This document shows positions 1-6,804 of a stretch of DNA of 12,112 nt, piece by piece (the stretch's first letter is position 1; each line of letters starts with the position of its first letter). A program made the position numbers and the translations under genes. Source of the stretch: RBC101 sp052387735 (GTDB lineage: Bacteria > Gemmatimonadota > Gemmatimonadetes > Gemmatimonadales > Gemmatimonadaceae). The notes below the pieces were generated by a model. The model was not told the origin of the DNA and did not search any database. It was given only the letters and a program-made list of their open reading frames with translations. Location: the NCBI GenBank assembly GCA_052387735.1, contig JBQTIW010000158.1:1-12112 (forward strand). Reading direction: 5' to 3'.

Positions 1-4
1 ACGT

Positions 5-565
5 CTATCCGCCGCTGGTGCGCTTGAGGGCAGTCGGTCCTGTGGGCTCCGGGAGCCTGGGTGACGTCTCGGGGCAGGTGAAGATCAGGTTGATCCAACC
101 GTCGCGCCGAAGGCCCATCATCAGGCCCGGCCAGGCGGCCGCTGCCATCATCATCGGGGCCGGCCGGACCCGCCCCTCGTCGTCAGCCACGAGCCTCGCC
201 GTTCCGTAGTGCGCAGCAACGGAGTCGGCCAGCCGCTGATAGGTAATCGGCGCGATCGGGTGCGGGGCGATGCCGAACGTGAGCCGGGTCAGTCCGCGGC
301 TGCCGAACGTGGCATAGACCACTGCCTCCTGCTCGCCAAGAGTGCCGCGGAACACATAATCGGAGTCGTCGTCGACACGAGTGAAGCTCCATCCCGCTGC
401 TTCTGCGCGTGCCTTGACCGAGTCCATAGTCGCCCCCCAGTCGACGGCGACGAACATGTTCGGGTTGACCCGGGTGCCCTGACCGAAGGTGGCGACAGGG
501 GCCATGCACACTGCGAGCGCGCCCGCGTGGGCCAGGGTCCAACAACGCACCGATGCAACTGACAT
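5..565 (-). CDS. Small exported protein, function unknown
   Basis: I do not recognise the 186-residue product as a named family. The N-terminus (MSVASVRCW, then an Ala/Val-rich stretch ending near VATFGQG) looks like a Sec signal peptide of about 28 residues. The mature part opens with WGATMDSVKARAEAAGWSF and continues with FRGTLGEQEAVVYATF and GLTRLTFGIAP. This alternation, a helix followed by short strands, resembles small periplasmic alpha/beta domains such as BamE-like folds, but that is only an impression. The frame stays open upstream to 961. I chose the ATG at 565 because AGGAGG lies 5 nt upstream (571-576) and the signal peptide begins there. An in-frame GTG at 568 is too close to that site. 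The stop is at 5-7, so the gene is complete. It diverges from the YciI-ilvE-dimethylargininase operon across a spacer of about 390 bp. Confidence 0.75.
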   Translation of the reverse strand: MSVASVRCWTLAHAGALAVCMAPVATFGQGTRVNPNMFVAVDWGATMDSVKARAEAAGWSFTRVDDDSDYVFRGTLGEQEAVVYATFGSRGLTRLTFGIAPHPIAPITYQRLADSVAAHYGTARLVADDEGRVRPAPMMMAAAAWPGLMMGLRRDGWINLIFTCPETSPRLPEPTGPTALKRTSGG

Positions 566-959
566 CACGGCCTCCTTGGTCCGGGGGCACGGGTGGCTGA
601 ACGCAGACGATCGCTGCAGCCCGGGGACGGAGGTCCATCTCCATCCCTCGAGGTACTTGCCGCACCCCTCTATGGGGCGAGTCTCGGCACTCCGGCCGCG
701 GACATGAGCGCCTTGACTCCTCGCTCCAGCTTTTCTGCATTGGGGCCGCCTCATTCGGACCCGACGCGCGCGGGGAGGTTCCACCGAGTCCGGTCTCGCC
801 CCCGCCTCGAGACCGCGCGTTAGGCGCCACGTCGCATCCGTGAGCTGGCGCACTCCCTCCCAGGTTGCATCGCGTTCTCTCCCGCGTGACCTAGCCCGGC
901 GCCTGCACACCTCTGCAGATTGGGTGCTCCCATTGACGCCGCAGAGTCGATTCCCGCTC
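566..959. other. Divergent intergenic region, no gene seen
   Basis: About 390 bases separate the minus-strand exported protein from the YciI gene. All six frames contain short open stretches, but their translations are Arg/Pro/Ser-rich shadows without family features. The region should hold the promoters for both divergent units, but I could not pick out a convincing -35/-10 pair. One GTTAGGC motif lies at 819-825. No tRNA, repeat array or strong terminator hairpin was noticed. Confidence 0.6.
571..576 (-). promoter_or_regulatory. Strong Shine-Dalgarno for the exported protein at 5-565
   Basis: The minus strand reads AGGAGG here, 5 nt before the ATG at 565. It decides the start of the gene, because the same frame remains open for another 130 codons upstream without signal-peptide character. 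Confidence 0.7.
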
Positions 960-1262
960 ATGCACTACCTCCTCTTCTACGAAGGCGCTGACAACTACGC
1001 GGAGGTTCGCGCGCCCTTCCGCCCCGCACACCTGCAGCACGCGCGCGAAGCACAGGAGCGGGGAGAGCTGGTACAGGCCGGCGCGTTCATGCATCCGACC
1101 GACGGATCCGTTCTCCTGTTTCGTGGCGACGCCTCCGACGTCGCCGAACGCTTTGCGCGCACCGATCCGTTTGTGCGCGAGGGCGTCGTGAAGCGCTGGT
1201 ACGTGCGCGAGTGGAACACCATCGTCGGTCCCGACGCGACCGTGCCTACTCTGGGAGTCTGA
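960..1262 (+). CDS. YciI-like (YCII domain) protein
   Basis: The 100-residue protein fits the YCII/YciI family, small ferredoxin-like-fold proteins related in shape to muconolactone isomerase. Their chemistry is mostly unproven. Visible family features are the opening strand MHYLLFYE, R21-P-A-H24-L-x-H27, a Gly-containing turn (ERGELVQAGAF, residues 33-43), D-A-S (57-59), D69-P-F, and the closing strand VVKRWYVREW (76-85). His24 and Asp69 match the conserved polar residues expected in the putative active site. The frame is open back to 840, but the family normally begins at the MHYLLF strand, so I used the ATG at 960. No clear Shine-Dalgarno precedes it. It ends one base before the ilvE start codon, so the two genes are probably cotranscribed and translationally coupled. 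Confidence 0.85.
   Translation: MHYLLFYEGADNYAEVRAPFRPAHLQHAREAQERGELVQAGAFMHPTDGSVLLFRGDASDVAERFARTDPFVREGVVKRWYVREWNTIVGPDATVPTLGV
1253..1257 (+). promoter_or_regulatory. Ribosome binding site of ilvE inside the YciI gene
   Basis: GGGAG lies 6 nt before the ATG at 1264 and within the last codons of the YciI reading frame. This supports both the chosen ilvE start and translational coupling. Confidence 0.6.
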
Positions 1263-1263
1263 C

Positions 1264-2193
1264 ATGTACACGCTGACGGAGACGGAGTGGATCTGGCGCG
1301 ATGGATCGTTTGTTCGGTGGGCCGATGCCACGATCCATGTGCTGAGTCACTCGGTGCAGTATGGGTCCTCGGTGTTCGAGGGGATCCGGTGCTACAACAC
1401 GCCGCAGGGTCCCGCGATCTTCCGGTTGCAGGATCACCTCACGCGACTGTTCGGCAGTTGCAAGATCTACCGCATGGAGATGAAGTTCTCACCGGAGGAG
1501 ATTGCCGACGCCTGCTGTGCCCTCGTGCGCCGGAACGCCCTCGCCGCCTGTTACCTGCGGCCCATGGTCCTGCGCGGCTACGGCGCCGCCTCGATGGTGC
1601 CATTCGCCTCACCGATCGAAGTGTTCCTCCCCTGCTGGCCCTGGGGCGCCTATCTTGGCGAAGGGGCAACGGAGAACGGCGTCGATGCCGGTGTGTCGTC
1701 GTGGAATCGCGTTGCTCCGAACACGATCCCTACGATGGCCAAGATGGCGGGCAACTATCTCTCAGGGATGCTGGTGAAAATGCAGGCGCTGGCCGATGGA
1801 TACGCGGAAGGCATCGCGTTAGGTCCCGATGGCATGCTCAGCGAGGGCTCCGGGCAGAACGTCTTCCTCGTGCGCGGCGGCGCCATCTTCACCCCGCCGG
1901 TCGACGGCACGCTCCTCCCCGGCGTCACCCGCGATACCGTGCTCACGCTGGCGCGTGATCTCGAGATTCCCGTGCGGGAGCACGAGATCCCACGTGAGGC
2001 GCTGTACCTCGCCGACGAGGTGTTCTTCAGCGGCACCGCCGCGGAGATTACCCCGGTCCGCAGTGTGGATCGCATCACGGTCGGCGCCGGGAATCCCGGG
2101 CCGATCACCAAAGCGCTGCAACGGCGCTTCATGGACACGGTCTGCGGCACACGAGCAGACGACCATCAGTGGCTCACTCCGGTCGCTGGTTAG
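1264..2193 (+). CDS. ilvE: Branched-chain amino acid aminotransferase
   Basis: A 309-residue PLP enzyme of fold type IV (class IV aminotransferase). It carries out the last step of Leu, Ile and Val synthesis by transferring amino groups between glutamate and the branched-chain 2-oxoacids, and it also works in reverse. The length equals that of E. coli IlvE. Visible signatures are YGSSVFEGIRCY (33-44), LRPMVLRGYG (98-107), the PLP-binding lysine K160 in AKMAGNYLSG, the ring-nitrogen acid E194 in LSEGSGQNVF, LPGVTRD (218-224) and the very well conserved LADEVFFSGTAAEITPVRSVD (near 249-269). The ATG at 1264 follows a GGGAG site and sits one base after the YciI stop. The stop codon lies inside a GTTAGGC heptamer. 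A downstream dimethylargininase starts 24 nt later. A D-amino acid or ADC-lyase role is unlikely given the long IlvE-type C-terminus. Confidence 0.96.
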   Translation: MYTLTETEWIWRDGSFVRWADATIHVLSHSVQYGSSVFEGIRCYNTPQGPAIFRLQDHLTRLFGSCKIYRMEMKFSPEEIADACCALVRRNALAACYLRPMVLRGYGAASMVPFASPIEVFLPCWPWGAYLGEGATENGVDAGVSSWNRVAPNTIPTMAKMAGNYLSGMLVKMQALADGYAEGIALGPDGMLSEGSGQNVFLVRGGAIFTPPVDGTLLPGVTRDTVLTLARDLEIPVREHEIPREALYLADEVFFSGTAAEITPVRSVDRITVGAGNPGPITKALQRRFMDTVCGTRADDHQWLTPVAG

Positions 2194-2217
2194 GCAGACG
2201 CCGGAGGGAAGGAGCGC

Positions 2218-3009
2218 GTGCAGCCGTTGAGCACCAGGCAGCGCACCCGGGCGCTGACGCGCGACGTCCCGCGCACGATCGCCGATTGCCAACTCACCCA
2301 CGTGGCCCGCGCGCCGATCGACGTCGAGGTCGCCCGCGCCCAGCACGCCGACTACGAGCGGGCGCTCGAGGCAGCGGGATGCACGGTGACGCGCCTCCCC
2401 GAGCTCGCCGACCATCCGGACTCCGCGTTCGTGGAGGATGTGGCCATCGTGCTCGACGAAGTGGCGGTGCTCACCCGTCCCGGCGCTGTCTCACGGCGTG
2501 GTGAAGTGGCACACATCGCCCAGGCGCTGACCGGCTACCGCCCGCTCCGCGACATCACCGGTACCGCGACGCTGGACGGCGGCGACGTCCTGCGGCTCGC
2601 GCGGACTCTGTGGGTCGGGCTGTCCGGTCGCACGAACTCCCAAGGCGCGATACAGCTCCGGTCCCTTGTCACCCCGTTCGGCTACGAAGTGCGCACGGTG
2701 TCGGTGAAAAGCGCGCTCCACCTCAAGACCGCCGTGACGCAGATCGCCGAGCGCACGCTGCTCGTGAACACCGCCTGGGTCGACGCGTCCCTCTTCGGCG
2801 CGTATGACACGATCGAAGTCGATCCTTCGGAGCCGTTCGCGGCGAACGCGGTGTGGGTCGGAGGGTGGGTCGTGCACTCGACTGCCTTCCCACGGACCCA
2901 GGCACGGCTGACGCGCGCGGGGATCCAGCTCCTACCGGTTGATGCGAGCGAGTTGGGAAAGGCGGAAGGCGGAGTGAGTTGCTGTAGCTTACTCCTGGCT
3001 GATTCATAA
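2218..3009 (+). CDS. ddaH: Dimethylargininase (DDAH), amidinotransferase superfamily
   Basis: A 263-residue enzyme of the guanidino-group modifying superfamily. DDAH hydrolyses N-omega-methylated arginines to citrulline and methylamines in the cytoplasm. Visible motifs in order are RTIADCQLTH (19-28), FVEDVAIV (71-78), LDGGDVLRL (119-127), VGLSGRTNSQGA (133-144), LHLK with the catalytic His H168, and the nucleophile segment GGVSCCSLLL. In that segment, by analogy with the mammalian enzyme, the first Cys (C255) is the nucleophile. The order and spacing match DDAH better than arginine deiminase (about 400 residues) or agmatine deiminase. The start is GTG at 2218, with an AAGGAG just upstream at 2209-2214 and GGAGG at 2203-2207. 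It is the last gene of the YciI-ilvE unit and ends 16 nt from the convergent gene on the other strand. Substrate preference within the DDAH-like group cannot be proven from sequence. Confidence 0.88.
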   Translation: MQPLSTRQRTRALTRDVPRTIADCQLTHVARAPIDVEVARAQHADYERALEAAGCTVTRLPELADHPDSAFVEDVAIVLDEVAVLTRPGAVSRRGEVAHIAQALTGYRPLRDITGTATLDGGDVLRLARTLWVGLSGRTNSQGAIQLRSLVTPFGYEVRTVSVKSALHLKTAVTQIAERTLLVNTAWVDASLFGAYDTIEVDPSEPFAANAVWVGGWVVHSTAFPRTQARLTRAGIQLLPVDASELGKAEGGVSCCSLLLADS

Positions 3010-3025
3010 CCAGCGACGAGCCGCC

Positions 3026-4087
3026 CTATTGGTACTGGATGTACCCCGGTCTCGGGTGCAACGCCAGCACGTGCTCCGGCTTCATGAGCGTCCAGCCTTT
3101 CTTCCGCACGTCGTTCCTGTAGAAGATCTTGAATCCCGTGAACTGCACCGGTTCGTTGTAGACGTAGGCCAGGTAGCTGTCCTTCTTCAGCTCGTGCGAG
3201 CCCCAGCCGTCCATCTGTATGACGATCTGCACGCGGGGATCCAAGCGAATGTTCCTGTAGTTGGTCAGCATGGGACGCGTGAACCGGTGCACCACGAGGA
3301 CCTTGGGCGGCAGGTTGTGCTTGCTCACGAGCTCCTGCAGATACTCGCTGGCGTAGTTCACGTCGCGCGCGTCCATTGTGCCGATCCGCTTGCCGGGCGC
3401 ATGGCCGGACTTCATCGAGAACTCGGGATCGATGCCGAGGTGCACGTTAGGCTTCGCGAACCAGTGGGCGAGGCGAGGCAACTCGGCGTGGAGTGTGCTC
3501 TTCGCCACCTGGATATCGAGGAACAGCAGGGCGTTACGCCGCTGCGCCCATTCATAGACCATGGCGATCAGCGAATCCGACATTCGCGCTCGGTACAGGC
3601 CGTCAGCTCCCGGAGCGCTCTGAGCTACCACGGCGATCAGGTGAAGCGCGGGGATCGCCGGTGTCGTGGAATCGGCCTTGGTCCACGCGACGACTTCTGC
3701 GTCGAGCCGACGCAGCATCTCCTCGGGACGGACCTCGCCGAGGATGCCCATGCGCGTCGAGCGGGGATTGCCGTAGTACGCGACGATGCGCTTGTCTGGC
3801 AGAATCGACCCGGGAAGAGGATCCGGGCCGTTCACCGGCCACACAGGTTTCGGGCGTGGAGGCGGTGCGGGCTTCGTCGAATCCTTTGTCGCAGAGCCGC
3901 GCGTCGTTCGAGCCCGCTTGGGTGCGGTCGTGGGGCCCGAGCGCGCGGGCTTGGCTGACGGCGCACCCTTCGTCGCGCTTGCGCCGGTCGTGTTGCTTTG
4001 CGCGTGAGCGGCCGCCGCTCCACCAGACGAAAGGGGCACAGCGGTGTCGAGGACACCGATCGCGATCAGGAGCGGCAGAAAACGCAC
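3026..4087 (-). CDS. Exported protein of unrecognised conserved-looking family
   Basis: Product of 353 residues. A signal peptide (MRFLPLLIAIGVL... to about AHA-Q at 27-30) is followed by a low-complexity linker rich in Ala, Pro, Thr, Lys and Arg (about 31-82). A globular domain runs from about residue 95 to the end. It shows strand-like segments with acidic or polar residues at their ends: RIVAYYGNP (100-108), ALHLIAVVAQ (147-156), LLFLDIQVAKST (188-198), VHLGIDPEFSM (215-225), KVLVVHRFT (262-270), VQIVIQMDGWG (286-296), GFKIFYRND (318-326). This spacing suggests a beta/alpha barrel, possibly glycosidase-like, but I cannot name the family and assign no function. Start: GTG at 4087 with GGAG 8 nt upstream (4096-4099). 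The frame stays open far upstream to 5638, antisense to the glycosyltransferase, which is a composition artefact. Confidence 0.8.
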   Translation of the reverse strand: MRFLPLLIAIGVLDTAVPLSSGGAAAAHAQSNTTGASATKGAPSAKPARSGPTTAPKRARTTRGSATKDSTKPAPPPRPKPVWPVNGPDPLPGSILPDKRIVAYYGNPRSTRMGILGEVRPEEMLRRLDAEVVAWTKADSTTPAIPALHLIAVVAQSAPGADGLYRARMSDSLIAMVYEWAQRRNALLFLDIQVAKSTLHAELPRLAHWFAKPNVHLGIDPEFSMKSGHAPGKRIGTMDARDVNYASEYLQELVSKHNLPPKVLVVHRFTRPMLTNYRNIRLDPRVQIVIQMDGWGSHELKKDSYLAYVYNEPVQFTGFKIFYRNDVRKKGWTLMKPEHVLALHPRPGYIQYQ

Positions 4088-4378
4088 GATTTGATCTCCG
4101 AAGAGGCACAGGGTACCGGGGTCGTGCCGCAGCCTAGTCAGTCGCGCTCGCGACTGCAAACTCGGTACTCCAGCACCTATGACGACCGTATCCCCTGCGG
4201 CGCTTCGGCCCATCGGTACGCTGGCATGAGCATCGCCGCCGCCCGACGCACGGAAATCACCCGGGGAATGGCGGAAGGGGCCGGGGCAGAGTCGGAGCGT
4301 GCGCGCTGTCATATACGGGCGTGGCGCCATCCGATGAGAGGAATTCAACCGGGCCGGCTCCCCGCGTCGATACCACCT
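4088..4378. other. Divergent promoter region between exported protein and glycosyltransferase
   Basis: About 290 bases between two divergently oriented genes. A long open frame on the plus strand covers this stretch, but its translation is Arg/Ser/Thr-rich and overlaps the antisense of the neighbouring gene, so I treat it as non-coding. An AT-richer patch (CATATAC near 4309-4315) could be a -10 element for the glycosyltransferase, but I found no convincing -35 partner. Confidence 0.45.
4096..4099 (-). promoter_or_regulatory. Shine-Dalgarno fixing a GTG start
   Basis: GGAG on the minus strand, 8 nt before the GTG at 4087. Together with the signal peptide that begins there, it argues against any of the upstream in-frame starts of this very long open frame. 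Confidence 0.5.
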
Positions 4379-5398
4379 ATGGGAGTTGTGCGTCCTTGGG
4401 CCGTGAAACTGCTTGTCCTCAATTGCCATGAAGCCTGGGTGCATCAGCTCGGTGTCCTTGGCGCCGAGCTGGATATTGTCGTCGGCCTTCCCGGTCGGTA
4501 CACCCGGGGCTGGGACTCGGCGATGCGTCCGCTGCCTGACAAGGCCCGAACGCTGACGCTCGAGGACGCCCTGGCCGGCGGTCGGCGCTACGACTGCGTG
4601 ATCAATCACAACATCACCGACCTGCTCGACACGCGTCCCGTGGCCGCCCCAAAGCTGCTCGTGCTCCACGAGACGCTCGAGGGTCGCATGGAGCAGCAGG
4701 ATGCCGAGTTCGAGGCGCGCGACATGCGCGCCCTGCTCAACACCTATCTCGCATCGGTTGGCGGTCACGCGATCGCCATCTCTCGCATGAAGGCGAAGTC
4801 GTGGGGTGTGACGCACACGGTCGTGCAGAATTCCGCGGACTCGGATGCCTATCTGCCTCACGTCGGCGACCTGGCATGCGGGATTCGCGTGGCGAATCAC
4901 ATCACGTCCAAACGGGTCTTCCTCGCGTGGGATTTTCACAACGACGCGCTGGATGGCCTCCCGGTGCGCATCGTCGGGCACAACCCGGACATGCCTAACG
5001 TGGCCGCCGCCGAAGACTGGGACCATCTCAAGCGCATGCTGTCGGCGCACCGGTTCTTGGTGCACACGGCCGATGCGCGTTACGAGGATGGGTACAATAT
5101 GGCGGTGCTCGAAGGGATGGCTGCGGGCCTTCCCATTCTCACCAACGAGCACCCCAGCACGATCGTGCAGCACGGCGTAACCGGCTTCATCGCATCGTCG
5201 ACGGCGCAGATGCGCGAGCACGCCCAGCGACTCCTCGAGGACGAGGCCCTCGCCCACGCAGTGGGTGAGAACGCTCGCGCGTATGTTGCGCGCCACTTCT
5301 CGCCCGACCGCTTTCGCGTGGAATTCGGCCGCGCGGTCCAGGAGGCGCGGAAGAAGTGGAGCCGCCGCGCGCTGAAGTCGGTGCCGGTGCGGAGATAG
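4379..5398 (+). CDS. GT-B fold glycosyltransferase (GT4-like)
   Basis: A 339-residue cytoplasmic glycosyltransferase. The N-terminal domain starts with KLLVLNCHEAWVHQL (10-24), followed by YDCVINHN (71-78) and LLVLHETLEG (93-102). The C-terminal donor-binding domain has VRIVGHNPDMP (196-206), FLVHTADARYEDGYNMAVLEGMAAG (226-250), PILTNEHPS (252-260) and HGVTGFI (265-271), followed by a helical tail. This is the family 4 pattern: a nucleotide-sugar donor is bound around the acidic motif and the GVTG loop. The usual E-x7-E pair reads D237-x7-E245, with E236 directly beside it. The acceptor is unknown. The start is uncertain: ATG 4379, or GTG 4403 (331 residues), which would begin directly at the first strand as relatives often do. 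Neither has a good Shine-Dalgarno. No other polysaccharide genes are nearby, so the product cannot be inferred from context. Confidence 0.87.
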   Translation: MGVVRPWAVKLLVLNCHEAWVHQLGVLGAELDIVVGLPGRYTRGWDSAMRPLPDKARTLTLEDALAGGRRYDCVINHNITDLLDTRPVAAPKLLVLHETLEGRMEQQDAEFEARDMRALLNTYLASVGGHAIAISRMKAKSWGVTHTVVQNSADSDAYLPHVGDLACGIRVANHITSKRVFLAWDFHNDALDGLPVRIVGHNPDMPNVAAAEDWDHLKRMLSAHRFLVHTADARYEDGYNMAVLEGMAAGLPILTNEHPSTIVQHGVTGFIASSTAQMREHAQRLLEDEALAHAVGENARAYVARHFSPDRFRVEFGRAVQEARKKWSRRALKSVPVRR

Positions 5399-5410
5399 GC
5401 GGGGCGAACA

Positions 5411-5470
5411 GGCGCACAGACGCACGGGCGCACAGGTGCACGCGCACAGACGCACTGGCGCACGGGTGCA
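5411..5470. repeat. Two imperfect 30-bp direct repeats
   Basis: 5411-5440 and 5441-5470 align without gaps with three mismatches. Each copy is itself built from shorter GCGCACAG / GCGCACGG-type words; a 14-base word (5412-5425) recurs exactly at 5442-5455. The array lies just after the glycosyltransferase stop, in the spacer before the alpha/beta hydrolase gene. Confidence 0.8.
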
Positions 5471-5541
5471 CGGACCCACTGGCGTGCTGAGACCACGACC
5501 ATCGGCATTGCGTGAGGTGCTGCGTCCACGCAGCCTTGTAT

Positions 5542-5613
5542 CTGTCCGCCTGTCCGCCTGTCCGCCTGTCCGCCTGTCCGCCTGTCCGCCTGTCCGCCTG
5601 TCCGCCTGTCCGC
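5542..5613. repeat. Perfect 8-bp tandem repeat, nine copies
   Basis: The unit CTGTCCGC is repeated exactly nine times with no mismatch over 72 bases. It ends 6 nt before the ATG of the hydrolase gene (5620) and takes the place where a Shine-Dalgarno would be. The unit contains no stop codon in any frame on either strand, which is why long artefactual open frames cross this region. Perfect identity suggests recent or continuing expansion by slippage. Confidence 0.95.
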
Positions 5614-5619
5614 CCGCCC

Positions 5620-6672
5620 ATGCGCCGCACCCTCCCATTGCTCGCCTTCGCTCTGAGCACCGCCAACGCTCAGGGAAGTCAGGGCGACTTCATACTGCGC
5701 GAGTATACCTTCACGACCGGTGAGCGGCTCGAGAACGTCCGACTGCACTACACCACGTTAGGCACGCCTCGCAGAGACGCGGCCGGCGTCACGCGCAACG
5801 CCGTGCTGGTGCTGCACGGGACGGGGGGGAGTGGCAGCGGCTTCCTGTCAGCGGGCTTCGCCGGTGAGCTCTTTGGCCCCGGCAAACTGCTCGACACGGC
5901 GACGTATTACGTGATCCTGCCGGATAACATCGGGCACGGACGCTCCAGCAAGCCGAGCGACGGGCTGCGGATGAAGTTCCCCCACTATGGGTATGCAGAC
6001 ATGGTGGCCCTGCAGCACGCGCTGCTGACGCAGGGGCTTGGCGTGAATCACCTGCGACTCGCGATGGGAACGTCGATGGGCTGCATGCACGCGTGGGTTT
6101 GGGGATACACGTATCCGGGGTTCGCCGATGGCCTCGTGCCACTGGCCTGTGTTCCGGCGCAGATCGCCGGGCGCAACCGGATGATGCGCCGCATGATCCT
6201 CGACTTCATTCGGGAGGATCCCGACTGGAGGAACGGAGAGTATGCCACACAGCCCCGGGGGTTGCGTGCGTCGTTAGGCATGCTGTACATGATGACGTCG
6301 GCTCCGCTGGTCCAGCACCGCCAGGCGCCGACGCGCGACGCGGCCGACTCGGCGATCACCGGATACATCGCATCGCGCTACCGCGCATCAGACGCGAACG
6401 ACATGCTCTATCACTTCGATTCGTCGCGCGACTACGACCCCTCACCGCACCTCGAGCGGGTGACGGCTCCGGTTCTGGCCATCAACTCCGCGGACGATCT
6501 GGTGAATCCGCCGGAGCTGGGGCTCATGGAGCGCCTCATGCCCCGCGTGACGAACGGGCAGTTTGTCCTGATTCCGGTGGGCGAGCGGACCCGCGGCCAT
6601 GGGACGCACTCGCAGCCCGCAGTCTGGGGTGACCATCTCCGCCGGTTCCTCCAGGCGCTCCCGGAGCGCTAG
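5620..6672 (+). CDS. Exported MetX-like alpha/beta-fold hydrolase
   Basis: A 350-residue alpha/beta hydrolase related to homoserine O-acetyltransferases, but with a signal peptide (MRRTLPLLAFALSTANA-Q). It therefore acts outside the cytoplasm and is unlikely to be the biosynthetic MetX enzyme. The core contains an oxyanion-type loop VLVLHGTGGSG (62-72), PDNIGHGRSSKPS (101-113) and the nucleophile elbow MGTSMGCMHA with Ser152. The acid is probably D292 or D293 in INSADDLVNPPE, and the catalytic His lies in RGHGTH (H327 or H330). A helical insert (about 185-270) forms the lid, as in the MetX group. The natural reaction is unknown; an ester or acyl substrate is likely. The frame opens upstream at GTG 5512 and runs through the 8-bp repeat. 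ATG 5620 is preferred because the signal peptide starts exactly there. There is no Shine-Dalgarno. Confidence 0.85.
   Translation: MRRTLPLLAFALSTANAQGSQGDFILREYTFTTGERLENVRLHYTTLGTPRRDAAGVTRNAVLVLHGTGGSGSGFLSAGFAGELFGPGKLLDTATYYVILPDNIGHGRSSKPSDGLRMKFPHYGYADMVALQHALLTQGLGVNHLRLAMGTSMGCMHAWVWGYTYPGFADGLVPLACVPAQIAGRNRMMRRMILDFIREDPDWRNGEYATQPRGLRASLGMLYMMTSAPLVQHRQAPTRDAADSAITGYIASRYRASDANDMLYHFDSSRDYDPSPHLERVTAPVLAINSADDLVNPPELGLMERLMPRVTNGQFVLIPVGERTRGHGTHSQPAVWGDHLRRFLQALPER
6655..6669. terminator. Small hairpin at the hydrolase stop, weak terminator candidate
   Basis: GCGCTC (6655-6660) pairs with GAGCGC (6664-6669) around a CCG loop, directly before the TAG stop. There is no T-run after it, so a role in termination is only a possibility. 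The rest of the 132-nt spacer to the next gene shows nothing clear. Confidence 0.2.
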
Positions 6673-6804
6673 GAGTCGGCTCAGCCATCGCGGCGTCGGG
6701 TTGACGCGCTGGTGACAGGCGCCGGTACTCTGGGAGGCACGCCAGCTCCGGCTCAACCAGACGGGCCGCCATGACGAGCTGTGCCGTCGGTCGTCCAAAT
6801 ACTG

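Noticed and set aside
2155..2504. Plus-strand frame overlapping the ilvE end and the dimethylargininase start
   Set aside because: Arg/Ala/Pro-rich shadow of the dimethylargininase frame, with no motif.
3998..4378. Upstream extension of the glycosyltransferase frame into the divergent spacer
   Set aside because: The extension is Arg/Ser-rich, overlaps the start of the opposite gene and has no homology-like features. The fold begins at KLLVLNCHEAW.
5399..5619. Possible CRISPR array in the repeat-rich spacer
   Set aside because: Repeats are 8 bp without spacers, and one 30-bp direct duplication without unique spacers. There is no repeat-spacer alternation and no cas gene.
4088..5638. A minus-strand frame stays open far upstream of the exported protein (in all 870 codons), including a repeat-encoded Asp-Arg-Arg-Thr-Gly-Gly-Gln-Ala stretch
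   Set aside because: It is antisense to a well-supported glycosyltransferase, has no family features, and the true start is fixed by a GTG with Shine-Dalgarno and signal peptide at 4087. GC-rich composition and the stop-free 8-bp repeat explain the openness.
6093..6632. Alternative frame of 179 codons within the hydrolase gene
   Set aside because: Shadow frame; the hydrolase frame shows the nucleophile elbow and signal peptide.
5620..6672. Calling the hydrolase metX (homoserine O-acetyltransferase)
   Set aside because: The signal peptide, altered His motif and lack of methionine-pathway context make a specific MetX name unsafe.
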